In this document: positions 1-11,134 of the stretch, in pieces
Numbering within the stretch: the first letter of the stretch is position 1
Layout: every line of letters starts with the position of its first letter
NCBI GenBank assembly: GCA_963693305.1
Contig: OY855908.1
Span: 21,072,493-21,136,492, forward strand
Source of the DNA: Meandrina meandrites
Taxonomy: Eukaryota > Cnidaria > Anthozoa > Scleractinia > Meandrinidae
Length of the DNA: 64,000 nt
Direction of reading: 5' to 3'
Made by a program: the position numbers and the translations under genes
Notes under the pieces: generated by a model
The model's input: the letters and a program-made list of their open reading frames with translations, nothing else
What the model was told of the DNA's origin: nothing
The model's database searches: none

Positions 1-96
1 TTTTATAAATTCGGCTCTCTTGGTGAAAATCGCTGCAAATGCGCTGCCCGAGCTGAGAACATGCCAAAATGAATTTTCCAGGCCGAATCTGAAATT
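1..96 (+). repeat. Reference monomer (type A)
   Basis: This first complete 96-bp unit serves as the coordinate reference. Position 1 of the unit is set just after GAAATT of the preceding copy. It contains two direct copies of CGCTGC separated by AAATG (11-bp period, about one helical turn), five CpG dinucleotides, and an AAAAT-GA-ATTTT dyad. Type A monomers also carry TATAAA at the start. The choice of phase is arbitrary because no array edge is visible. Confidence 0.95.
66..77. other. Short AT dyad in the monomer (representative)
   Basis: AAAAT-GA-ATTTT at 66-77 is a perfect 5-bp inverted repeat with a 2-nt centre, present in most monomers. CCATAATG and AAAACGAAT variants alter its left side or centre. 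It lies between the GC-rich core and the junction dyad. Confidence 0.6.
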
Positions 97-177
97 TTTT
101 GGAAATTGGGCTCTGTTGGTGAAAATCGCAGCAAATGCGCTGCCCGAGCTGAGAACATGCCAAAATGAATTTTCCAG

Positions 178-207
178 GCCGAATCTGAAATTTTTTTGAA
201 ATTCGGC
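178..207. other. Dyad across the monomer junction (representative)
   Basis: GCCGAAT at 178-184 and ATTCGGC at 201-207 are perfect inverted 7-bp arms around a 16-nt AT-rich loop. The same arrangement occurs at every junction where GAATCTG precedes a type A or C monomer. In D, B, E and F monomers the right arm reads ATTGGGC, a single C-to-G change that breaks the pairing. Where GAAACTG precedes a C monomer the arms shorten to 6 bp. Whether the dyad is functional is not known. Confidence 0.7.
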
Positions 208-2110
208 TCTGTTGGTGAAAATCGCTACAAATGCGCTGCCCGAGCTGAGAACATGCCAAAATGAATTTTCCATGCCGAATCTGAAATTTTTTATAAATTC
301 GGCTCTCTTGGTGAAAATCGCTGCAAATGCGCTGCCCGAGCTGAGAACATGCCAAAATGAATTTTCCAGGCCGAATCTGAAATTTTTTATAATTTCGGCT
401 CTCTTGGTGAAAATCGCTGCAAATGCGCTGCCCGAGCTGAGAACATGCCAAAATGAATTTTCCAGGCCGAATCTGAAATTTTTTTGAAATTCGGCTCTGT
501 TGGTGAAAATCGCTACAAATGCGCTGCCCGAGCTGAGAACATGCCAAAATGAATTTTCCATGCCGAATCTGAAATTTTTTATAAATTCGGCTCTCTTGGT
601 GAAAATCGCTGCAAATGCGCTGCCCGAGCTGAGAACATGCCAAAATGAATTTTCCAGGCCGAATCTGAAATTTTTTATAATTTCGGCTCTCTTGGTGAAA
701 ATCGCTGCAAATGCGCTGCCCGAGCTGAGTACATGCCAAAATGAATTTTCCAGGCCGAATCTGAAATTTTTTTGAAATTGGGCTCTCTTGGTGAAAATCG
801 CTGCAAATGCGCTGCCCGAGGTGAGAACATGCCAAAATGAATTTTCCAGGCCGAATCTGAAATTTTTTATAAATTCGGCTCTCTTGGTGAAAATCGCTGC
901 AAATGCGCTGCCCGAGCTGAGTACATGCCAAAATGAATTTTCCAGGCCGAATCTGAAATTTTTTTGAAATTGGGCTCTCTTGGTGAAAATCGCTGCAAAT
1001 GCGCTGCCCGAGCTGAGAACATGCCAAAATGAATTTTCCAGGCCGAGTCTGAAATTTTATTGAAATTGGGCTCTCTTTGTGAAAATCGCTGCAAATGCGC
1101 TGCCCGAGCTGAGAACATGCCAAAATGAATTTTCCAGGCCGAAACTGAAATTTTTTTGAAATTCGGCTCTCTTGGTGAAAATCGCTGCAAATGCGCTGCC
1201 CGAGCTGAGTACATGCCAAAATGAATTTTCCAGGCCGAATCTGAAATTTTTTTGAATTTCGGCTCTCTTGGTGAAAATCGCTGCAAATGCGCTGCCCGAG
1301 CTGAGAACATGCCAAAATGAATTTTCCAGGCCGAATCTGAAATTTTTTGGAAATTGGGCTCTGTTGGTGAAAATCGCAGCAAATGCGCTGCCCGAGCTGA
1401 GAACATGCCAAAATGAATTTTCCAGGCCGAATCTGAAATTTTTTTGAAATTCGGCTCTGTTGGTGAAAATCGCTACAAATGCGCTGCCCGAGCTGAGAAC
1501 ATGCCAAAATGAATTTTCCAGGCCGAATCTGAAATTTTTTATAAATTCGGCTCTCTTGGTGAAAATCGCTGCAAATGCGCTGCCCGAGCTGAGAACATGC
1601 CAAAATGAATTTTCCAGGCCGAATCTGAAATTTTTTATAAATTCGGCTCTCTTGGTGAAAATCGCTGCAAATGCGCTGCCCGAGCTGAGTACATGCCAAA
1701 ATGAATTTTCCAGGCCGAATCTGAAATTTTTTTGAAATTGGGCTCTCTTGGTGAAAATCGCTGCAAATGCGCTGCCCGAGCTGAGAACATGCCAAAATGA
1801 ATTTTCCAGGCCGAGTCTGAAATTTTATTGAAATTGGGCTCTCTTTGTGAAAATCGCTGCAAATGCGCTGCCCGAGCTGAGAACATGCCAAAATGAATTT
1901 TCCAGGCCGAAACTGAAATTTTTTTGAAATTCGGCTCTCTTGGTGAAAATCGCTGCAAATGCGCTGCCCGAGCTGAGTACATGCCAAAATGAATTTTCCA
2001 GGCCGAATCTGAAATTTTTTTGAAATTGGGCTCTCTTGGTGAAAATCGCTGCAAATGCGCTGCCCGAGCTGAGAACATGCCAAAATGAATTTTCCAGGCC
2101 GAATCTGAAA

Positions 2111-5100
2111 TTTTTTTTAAATTGGGCTCTCTTGGTGAAAATCGCTGCAAATGCGCTGCCCGAGCTGAGTACATGCCAAAATGAATTTTCCAGGCCGAGT
2201 CTGAAATTTTATTGAAATTGGGCTCTCTTTGTGAAAATCGCTGCAAATGCGCTGCCCGAGCTGAGAACATGCCAAAATGAATTTTCCAGGCCGAAACTGA
2301 AATTTTTTTGAAATTCGGCTCTCTTGGTGAAAATCGCTGCAAATGCGCTGCCCGAGCTGAGTACATGCCAAAATGAATTTTCCAGGCCGAGTCTGAAATT
2401 TTATTGAAATTGGGCTCTCTTTGTGAAAATCGCTGCAAATGCGCTGCCCGAGCTGAGAACATGCCAAAATGAATTTTCCAGGCCGAATCTGAAATTTTTT
2501 TGAATTTCGGCTCTCTTGGTGAAAATCGCTGCAAATGCGCTGCCCGAGCTGAGAACATGCCATAATGAATTTTCCAGGCCGAATCTGAAATTTTTTTGAA
2601 ATTGGGCTCTCTTGGTGAAAATCGCTGCAAATGCGCTGCCCGAGCTGAGTACATGCCAAAATGAATTTTCCAGGTCGAGTCTGAAATTTTATTGAAATTG
2701 GGCTCTCTTTGTGAAAATCGCTGCAAATGCGCTGCCCGAGCTGAGAACATGCCAAAACGAATTTTCCAGGCCGAATCTGAAATTTTTTTGAAATTGGGCT
2801 CTCTTGGTGAAAATCGCTGCAAATGCGCTGCCCGAGCTGAGTACATGCCAAAATGAATTTTCCAGGCCGAGTCTGAAATTTTATTGAAATTGGGCTCTCT
2901 TTGTGAAAATCGCTGCAAATGCGCTGCCCGAGCTGAGAACATGCCAAAATGAATTTTCCAGGCCGAATCTGAAATTTTTTATAAATTCGGCTCTCTTGGT
3001 GAAAATCGCTGCAAATGCGCTGCCCGAGCTGAGTACATGCCAAAATGAATTTTCCAGGCCGAATCTGAAATTTTTTTGAAATTGGGCTCTCTTGGTGAAA
3101 ATCGCTGCAAATGCGCTGCCCGAGGTGAGAACATGCCAAAATGAATTTTCCAGGCCGAATCTGAAATTTTTTATAAATTCGGCTCTCTTGGTGAAAATCG
3201 CTGCAAATGCGCTGCCCGAGCTGAGTACATGCCAAAATGAATTTTCCAGGCCGAATCTGAAATTTTTTTGAAATTGGGCTCTCTTGGTTAAAATCGCTGC
3301 AAATGCGCTGCCCGAGCTGAGAACATGCCAAAATGAATTTTCCAGGCCGAGTCTGAAATTTTATTGAAATTGGGCTCTCTTTGTGAAAATCGCTGCAAAT
3401 GCGCTGCCCGAGCTGAGAACATGCCAAAATGAATTTTCCAGGCCGAAACTGAAATTTTTTTGAAATTCGGCTCTCTTGGTGAAAATCGCTGCAAATGCGC
3501 TGCCCGAGCTGAGTACATGCCAAAATGAATTTTCCAGGCCGAATCTGAAATTTTTTTGAAATTGGGCTCTCTTGGTGAAAATCGCTGCAAATGCGCTGCC
3601 CGAGCTGAGAACATGCCAAAATGAATTTTCCAGGCCGAATCTGAAATTTTTTTGAAATTGGGCTCTCTTGGTGAAAATCGCTGCAAATGCGCTGCCCGAG
3701 CTGAGTACATGCCAAAATGAATTTTCCAGGCCGAGTCTGAAATTTTATTGAAATTGGGCTCTCTTTGTGAAAATCGCTGCAAATGCGCTGCCCGAGCTGA
3801 GAACATGCCAAAATGAATTTTCCAGGCCGAAACTGAAATTTTTTTGAAATTCGGCTCTCTTGGTGAAAATCGCTGCAAATGCGCTGCCCGAGCTGAGTAC
3901 ATGCCAAAATGAATTTTCCAGGCCGAGTCTGAAATTTTATTGAAATTGGGCTCTCTTTGTGAAAATCGCTGCAAATGCGCTGCCCGAGCTGAGAACATGC
4001 CAAAATGAATTTTCCAGGCCGAATCTGAAATTTTTTTGAATTTCGGCTCTCTTGGTGAAAATCGCTGCAAATGCGCTGCCCGAGCTGAGAACATGCCATA
4101 ATGAATTTTCCAGGCCGAATCTGAAATTTTTTTGAAATTGGGCTCTCTTGGTGAAAATCGCTGCAAATGCGCTGCCCGAGCTGAGAACATGCCAAAATGA
4201 ATTTTCCAGGCCGAATCTGAAATTTTTTGGAAATTGGGCTCTGTTGGTGAAAATCGCAGCAAATGCGCTGCCCGAGCTGAGAACATGCCAAAATGAATTT
4301 TCCAGGCCGAATCTGAAATTTTTTTGAAATTCGGCTCTGTTGGTGAAAATCGCTACAAATGCGCTGCCCGAGCTGAGAACATGCCAAAATGAATTTTCCA
4401 TGCCGAATCTGAAATTTTTTATAAATTCGGCTCTCTTGGTGAAAATCGCTGCAAATGCGCTGCCCGAGCTGAGTACATGCCAAAATGAATTTTCCAGGCC
4501 GAATCTGAAATTTTTTTGAAATTCGGCTCTGTTGGTGAAAATCGCTACAAATGCGCTGCCCGAGCTGAGAACATGCCAAAATGAATTTTCCATGCCGAAT
4601 CTGAAATTTTTTATAAATTCGGCTCTCTTGGTGAAAATCGCTGCAAATGCGCTGCCCGAGCTGAGAACATGCCAAAATAAATTTTCCAGGCCGAATCTGA
4701 AATTTTTTATAATTTCGGCTCTCTTGGTGAAAATCGCTGCAAATGCGCTGCCCGAGCTGAGTACATGCCAAAATGAATTTTCCAGGCCGAATCTGAAATT
4801 TTTTTGAAATTGGGCTCTCTTGGTGAAAATCGCTGCAAATGCGCTGCCCGAGGTGAGAACATGCCAAAATGAATTTTCCAGGCCGAATCTGAAATTTTTT
4901 ATAAATTCGGCTCTCTTGGTGAAAATCGCTGCAAATGCGCTGCCCGAGCTGAGTACATGCCAAAATGAATTTTCCAGGCCGAATCTGAAATTTTTTTGAA
5001 ATTGGGCTCTCTTGGTGAAAATCGCTGCAAATGCGCTGCCCGAGCTGAGAACATGCCAAAATGAATTTTCCAGGCCGAGTCTGAAATTTTATTGAAATTG

Positions 5101-5460
5101 GGCTCTCTTTGTGAAAATCGCTGCAAATGCGCTGCCCGAGCTGAGAACATGCCAAAATGAATTTTCCAGGCCGAAACTGAAATTTTTTTGAAATTCGGCT
5201 CTCTTGGTGAAAATCGCTGCAAATGCGCTGCCCGAGCTGAGTACATGCCAAAATGAATTTTCCAGGCCGAATCTGAAATTTTTTTGAAATTGGGCTCTCT
5301 TGGTGAAAATCGCTGCAAATGCGCTGCCCGAGCTGAGAACATGCCAAAATGAATTTTCCAGGCCGAGTCTGAAATTTTATTGAAATTGGGCTCTCTTTGT
5401 GAAAATCGCTGCAAATGCGCTGCCCGAGCTGAGAACATGCCAAAATGAATTTTCAGGGCC
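2111..5460 (+). repeat. Superblock copy 1
   Basis: Runs from an F-type marker (eight Ts then AAATTGGG, T run at 2111-2118) to a CAGGGCC tag at 5454-5460. Between them lies an ordered set of variant monomers. This includes a GGTTAAAATCG copy near 3287, CCATAATG copies, CAGGTCGAG and AAAACGAAT copies, a B monomer with CGCAGC, and two CGCTAC copies. The same order recurs at 11135, 16127 and 59712. This copy is the shortest, two monomers shorter than copies 2 and 4. A private change, AAAATAAAT instead of AAAATGAAT, occurs near 4675. Confidence 0.8.
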
Positions 5461-5940
5461 GAATCTGAAATTTTTTTGAAATTGGGCTCTCTTGGTGAAA
5501 ATCGCTGCAAATGCGCTGCCCGAGCTGAGAACATGCCAAAATGAATTTTCCAGGCCGAATCTGAAATTTTATTGAAATTGGGCTCTCTTTGTGAAAATCG
5601 CTGCAAATGCGCTGCCCGAGCTGAGAACATGCCAAAATGAATTTTCCAGGCCGAGTCTGAAATTTTATTGAAATTGGGCTCTCTTTGTGAAAATCGCTGC
5701 AAATGCGCTGCCCGAGCTGAGAACATGCCAAAATGAATTTTCAGGGCCGAATCTGAAATTTTTTTGAAATTGGGCTCTCTTGGTGAAAATCGCTGCAAAT
5801 GCGCTGCCCGAGCTGAGAACATGCCAAAATGAATTTTCCAGGCCGAGTCTGAAATTTTATTGAAATTGGGCTCTCTTTGTGAAAATCGCTGCAAATGCGC
5901 TGCCCGAGCTGAGAACATGCCAAAATGAATTTTCAGGGCC
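5454..5940 (+). repeat. Cluster of three CAGGGCC-tagged monomers
   Basis: CAGGGCC replaces CCAGGCC at 5454-5460, 5742-5748 and 5934-5940, spaced three and two monomers apart. The segment between them is a repeated E/D series, so it looks like a local tandem duplication at the left edge of block X copy 1. A similar cluster lies at 8334-9108. Confidence 0.75.
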
Positions 5941-6998
5941 GAATCTGAAATTTTTTTGAAATTGGGCTCTCTTGGTGAAAATCGCTGCAAATGCGCTGCC
6001 CGAGCTGAGAACATGCCAAAATGAATTTTCCAGGCCGAGTCTGAAATTTTATTGAAATTGGGCTCTCTTTGTGAAAATCGCTGCAAATGCGCTGCCCGAG
6101 CTGAGAACATGCCAAAATGAATTTTCCAGGCCGAAACTGAAATTTTTTTGAAATTCGGCTCTCTTTTTGAAAATCGCTGCAAATGCGCTGCCCGAGCTGA
6201 GTACATGCCAAAATGAATTTTCCAGGCCGAATCTGAAATTTTTTTGAAATTGGGCTCTCTTGGTGAAAATCGCTGCAAATGCGCTGCCCGAGCTGAGAAC
6301 ATGCCAAAATGAATTTTCCAGGCCGAATCTGAAATTTTTTTGAAATTGGGCTCTCTTGGTGAAAATCGCTGCAAATGCGCTGCCCGAGCTGAGAACATGC
6401 CAAAATGAATTTTCCATGCCGAATCTGAAATTTTTTATAAATTCGGCTCTCTTGGTGAAAATCGCTGCAAATGCGCTGCCCGAGCTGAGAACATGCCAAA
6501 ATGAATTTTCCAGGCCGAATCTGAAATTTTTTGGAAATTGGGCTCTGTTGGTGAAAATCGCAGCAAATGCGCTGCCCGAGCTGAGAACATGCCAAAATGA
6601 ATTTTCCAGGCCGAATCTGAAATTTTTTTGAAATTCGGCTCTGTTGGTGAAAATCGCTACAAATGCGCTGCCCGAGCTGAGAACATGCCAAAATGAATTT
6701 TCCATGCCGAATCTGAAATTTTTTATAAATTCGGCTCTCTTGGTGAAAATCGCTGCAAATGCGCTGCCCGAGCTGAGAACATGCCAAAATGAATTTTCCA
6801 GGCCGAATCTGAAATTTTTTATAAATTCGGCTCTCTTGGTGAAAATCGCTGCCAATGCGCTGCCCGAGCTGAGTACATGCCAAAATGAATTTTCCAGGCC
6901 GAATCTGAAATTTTTTTGAAATTGGGCTCTCTTGGTGAAAATCGCTGCAAATGCGCTGCCCGAGGTGAGAACATGCCAAAATGAATTTTCCAGGCCGA
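5934..6998 (+). repeat. Block X copy 1
   Basis: A run of about 11 monomers that begins at a CAGGGCC tag (5934-5940). It then has a monomer with CTCTTTTTG in place of CTCTTGGTG (6161), a CCATGCC copy, a B monomer with CGCAGC, a CGCTAC copy, a CGCTGCCAAT copy (6851) and a CGAGGTGAG copy. The same order occurs at 9102, 14670, 21102 and 63247. This copy has the plain TTTCCATGCC form, shared with copy 2. Confidence 0.78.
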
Positions 6999-8323
6999 AT
7001 CTGAAATTTTTTATAAATTCGGCTCTCTTGGTGAAAATCGCTGCAAATGCGCTGCCCGAGCTGAGTACATGCCAAAATGAATTTTCCAGGCCGAATCTGA
7101 AATTTTTTTGAAATTGGGCTCTCTTGGTGAAAATCGCTGCAAATGCGCTGCCCGAGCTGAGAACATGCCAAAATGAATTTTCCAGGCCGAGTCTGAAATT
7201 TTATTGAAATTGGGCTCTCTTTGTGAAAATCGCTGCAAATGCGCTGCCCGAGCTGAGAACATGCCAAAATGAATTTTCCAGGCCGAAACTGAAATTTTTT
7301 TGAAATTGGGCTCTCTTGGTGAAAATCGCTGCAAATGCGCTGCCCGAGCTGAGAACATGCCAAAATGAATTTTCCAGGCCGAGTCTGAAATTTTATTGAA
7401 ATTGGGCTCTCTTTGTGAAAATCGCTGCAAATGCGCTGCCCGAGCTGAGAACATGCCAAAATGAATTTTCCAGGCCGAGTCTGAAATTTTATTGAAATTG
7501 GGCTCTCTTTGTGAAAATCGCTGCAAATGCGCTGCCCGAGCTGAGAACATGCCAAAATGAATTTTCCAGGCCGAATCTGAAATTTTTTATAAATTCGGCT
7601 CTCTTGGTGAAAATCGCTGCCAATGCGCTGCCCGAGCTGAGTACATGCCAAAATGAATTTTCCAGGCCGAATCTGAAATTTTTTTGAAATTGGGCTCTCT
7701 TGGTGAAAATCGCTGCAAATGCGCTGCCCGAGGTGAGAACATGCCAAAATGAATTTTCCAGGCCGAATCTGAAATTTTTTATAAATTCGGCTCTCTTGGT
7801 GAAAATCGCTGCAAATGCGCTGCCCGAGCTGAGTACATGCCAAAATGAATTTTCCAGGCCGAATCTGAAATTTTTTTGAAATTGGGCTCTCTTGGTGAAA
7901 ATCGCTGCAAATGCGCTGCCCGAGCTGAGAACATGCCAAAATGAATTTTCCAGGCCGAGTCTGAAATTTTATTGAAATTGGGCTCTCTTTGTGAAAATCG
8001 CTGCAAATGCGCTGCCCGAGCTGAGAACATGCCAAAATGAATTTTCCAGGCCGAAACTGAAATTTTTTTGAAATTGGGCTCTCTTGGTGAAAATCGCTGC
8101 AAATGCGCTGCCCGAGCTGAGAACATGCCAAAATGAATTTTCCAGGCCGAGTCTGAAATTTTATTGAAATTGGGCTCTCTTTGTGAAAATCGCTGCAAAT
8201 GCGCTGCCCGAGCTGAGAACATGCCAAAATGAATTTTCCAGGCCGAGTCTGAAATTTTATTGAAATTGGGCTCTCTTTGTGAAAATCGCTGCAAATGCGC
8301 TGCCCGAGCTGAGAACATGCCAA
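6788..8323 (+). repeat. Tandem eight-monomer (768-bp) duplication
   Basis: The CGCTGCCAAT tag occurs at 6851 and again at 7619, exactly 768 bp apart. The order of the eight following monomers is the same in both units: CGCTGCCAAT copy, D with CGAGGTGAG, A with GAGTAC, D, E, D after GAAACTG, then two E copies. The duplication overlaps the right part of block X copy 1 and ends just before the CAGGGCC cluster at 8334. Confidence 0.8.
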
Positions 8324-8333
8324 AATGAATTTT

Positions 8334-9108
8334 CAGGGCCGAATCTGAAATTTTTTTGAAATTGGGCTCTCTTGGTGAAAATCGCTGCAAATGCGCTGCC
8401 CGAGCTGAGAACATGCCAAAATGAATTTTCCAGGCCGAGTCTGAAATTTTATTGAAATTGGGCTCTCTTTGTGAAAATCGCTGCAAATGCGCTGCCCGAG
8501 CTGAGAACATGCCAAAATGAATTTTCCAGGCCGAGTCTGAAATTTTATTGAAATTGGGCTCTCTTTGTGAAAATCGCTGCAAATGCGCTGCCCGAGCTGA
8601 GAACATGCCAAAATGAATTTTCAGGGCCGAATCTGAAATTTTTTTGAAATTGGGCTCTCTTGGTGAAAATCGCTGCAAATGCGCTGCCCGAGCTGAGAAC
8701 ATGCCAAAATGAATTTTCCAGGCCGAGTCTGAAATTTTATTGAAATTGGGCTCTCTTTGTGAAAATCGCTGCAAATGCGCTGCCCGAGCTGAGAACATGC
8801 CAAAATGAATTTTCCAGGCCGAAACTGAAATTTTTTTGAAATTGGGCTCTCTTGGTGAAAATCGCTGCAAATGCGCTGCCCGAGCTGAGAACATGCCAAA
8901 ATGAATTTTCCAGGCCGAGTCTGAAATTTTATTGAAATTGGGCTCTCTTTGTGAAAATCGCTGCAAATGCGCTGCCCGAGCTGAGAACATGCCAAAATGA
9001 ATTTTCCAGGCCGAGTCTGAAATTTTATTGAAATTGGGCTCTCTTTGTGAAAATCGCTGCAAATGCGCTGCCCGAGCTGAGAACATGCCAAAATGAATTT
9101 TCAGGGCC
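8334..9108 (+). repeat. Second cluster of three CAGGGCC-tagged monomers
   Basis: CAGGGCC occurs at 8334-8340, 8622-8628 and 9102-9108, spaced three and five monomers apart, just before block X copy 2. Each tagged monomer is type E and is followed by a D monomer, as at every other CAGGGCC site in the window. The segment probably arose by tandem duplication from the same source as the cluster at 5454-5940. Confidence 0.75.
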
Positions 9109-10262
9109 GAATCTGAAATTTTTTTGAAATTGGGCTCTCTTGGTGAAAATCGCTGCAAATGCGCTGCCCGAGCTGAGAACATGCCAAAATGAATTTTCCA
9201 GGCCGAGTCTGAAATTTTATTGAAATTGGGCTCTCTTTGTGAAAATCGCTGCAAATGCGCTGCCCGAGCTGAGAACATGCCAAAATGAATTTTCCAGGCC
9301 GAAACTGAAATTTTTTTGAAATTCGGCTCTCTTTTTGAAAATCGCTGCAAATGCGCTGCCCGAGCTGAGTACATGCCAAAATGAATTTTCCAGGCCGAAT
9401 CTGAAATTTTTTTGAAATTGGGCTCTCTTGGTGAAAATCGCTGCAAATGCGCTGCCCGAGCTGAGAACATGCCAAAATGAATTTTCCAGGCCGAATCTGA
9501 AATTTTTTTGAAATTGGGCTCTCTTGGTGAAAATCGCTGCAAATGCGCTGCCCGAGCTGAGAACATGCCAAAATGAATTTTCCATGCCGAATCTGAAATT
9601 TTTTATAAATTCGGCTCTCTTGGTGAAAATCGCTGCAAATGCGCTGCCCGAGCTGAGAACATGCCAAAATGAATTTTCCAGGCCGAATCTGAAATTTTTT
9701 GGAAATTGGGCTCTGTTGGTGAAAATCGCAGCAAATGCGCTGCCCGAGCTGAGAACATGCCAAAATGAATTTTCCAGGCCGAATCTGAAATTTTTTTGAA
9801 ATTCGGCTCTGTTGGTGAAAATCGCTACAAATGCGCTGCCCGAGCTGAGAACATGCCAAAATGAATTTTCCATGCCGAATCTGAAATTTTTTATAAATTC
9901 GGCTCTCTTGGTGAAAATCGCTGCAAATGCGCTGCCCGAGCTGAGAACATGCCAAAATGAATTTTCCAGGCCGAATGTGAAATTTTTTATAAATTCGGCT
10001 CTCTTGGTGAAAATCGCTGCAAATGCGCTGCCCGAGCTGAGAACATGCCAAAATGAATTTTCCAGGCCGAATGTGAAATTTTTTATAAATTCGGCTCTCT
10101 TGGTGAAAATCGCTGCCAATGCGCTGCCCGAGCTGAGTACATGCCAAAATGAATTTTCCAGGCCGAATCTGAAATTTTTTTGAAATTGGGCTCTCTTGGT
10201 GAAAATCGCTGCAAATGCGCTGCCCGAGGTGAGAACATGCCAAAATGAATTTTCCAGGCCGA
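9102..10262 (+). repeat. Block X copy 2 (one monomer longer)
   Basis: Same variant order as block X copy 1, with CTCTTTTTG at 9329, exactly 33 monomers after that of copy 1. A single monomer carrying the private GAATGTG tag is present twice in tandem (tags at 9973 and 10069). This makes the block 96 bp longer than its relatives. It ends with CGCTGCCAAT at 10115 and a CGAGGTGAG monomer. Confidence 0.8.
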
Positions 10263-11134
10263 ATCTGAAATTTTTTATAAATTCGGCTCTCTTGGTGAAA
10301 ATCGCTGCAAATGCGCTGCCCGAGCTGAGTACATGCCAAAATGAATTTTCCAGGCCGAATCTGAAATTTTTTTGAAATTGGGCTCTCTTGGTGAAAATCG
10401 CTGCAAATGCGCTGCCCGAGGTGAGAACATGCCAAAATGAATTTTCCAGGCCGAATCTGAAATTTTTTATAAATTCGGCTCTCTTGGTGAAAATCGCTGC
10501 AAATGCGCTGCCCGAGCTGAGTACATGCCAAAATGAATTTTCCAGGCCGAATCTGAAATTTTTTTGAAATTGGGCTCTCTTGGTGAAAATCGCTGCAAAT
10601 GCGCTGCCCGAGGTGAGAACATGCCAAAATGAATTTTCCAGGCCGAATCTGAAATTTTTTATAAATTCGGCTCTCTTGGTGAAAATCGCTGCAAATGCGC
10701 TGCCCGAGCTGAGTACATGCCAAAATGAATTTTCCAGGCCGAATCTGAAATTTTTTTGAAATTGGGCTCTCTTGGTGAAAATCGCTGCAAATGCGCTGCC
10801 CGAGCTGAGAACATGCCAAAATGAATTTTCCAGGCCGAGTCTGAAATTTTATTGAAATTGGGCTCTCTTTGTGAAAATCGCTGCAAATGCGCTGCCCGAG
10901 CTGAGAACATGCCAAAATGAATTTTCCAGGCCGAAACTGAAATTTTTTTGAAATTCGGCTCTCTTGGTGAAAATCGCTGCAAATGCGCTGCCCGAGCTGA
11001 GTACATGCCAAAATGAATTTTCCAGGCCGAATCTGAAATTTTTTTGAAATTGGGCTCTCTTGGTGAAAATCGCTGCAAATGCGCTGCCCGAGCTGAGAAC
11101 ATGCCAAAATGAATTTTCCAGGCCGAATCTGAAA

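Noticed and set aside
212..487. Plus-strand 91-codon frames of this kind, repeated many times
   Set aside because: They span three monomers between recurring TGA triplets and appear wherever A, B or CGCTAC monomers line up. No coding signal is visible beyond that.
2111..2118. F-type run of eight Ts as an indel
   Set aside because: The monomer is still 96 bp. The run results from a G-to-T substitution in TTTTTGAAATTGGG, not from a length change.
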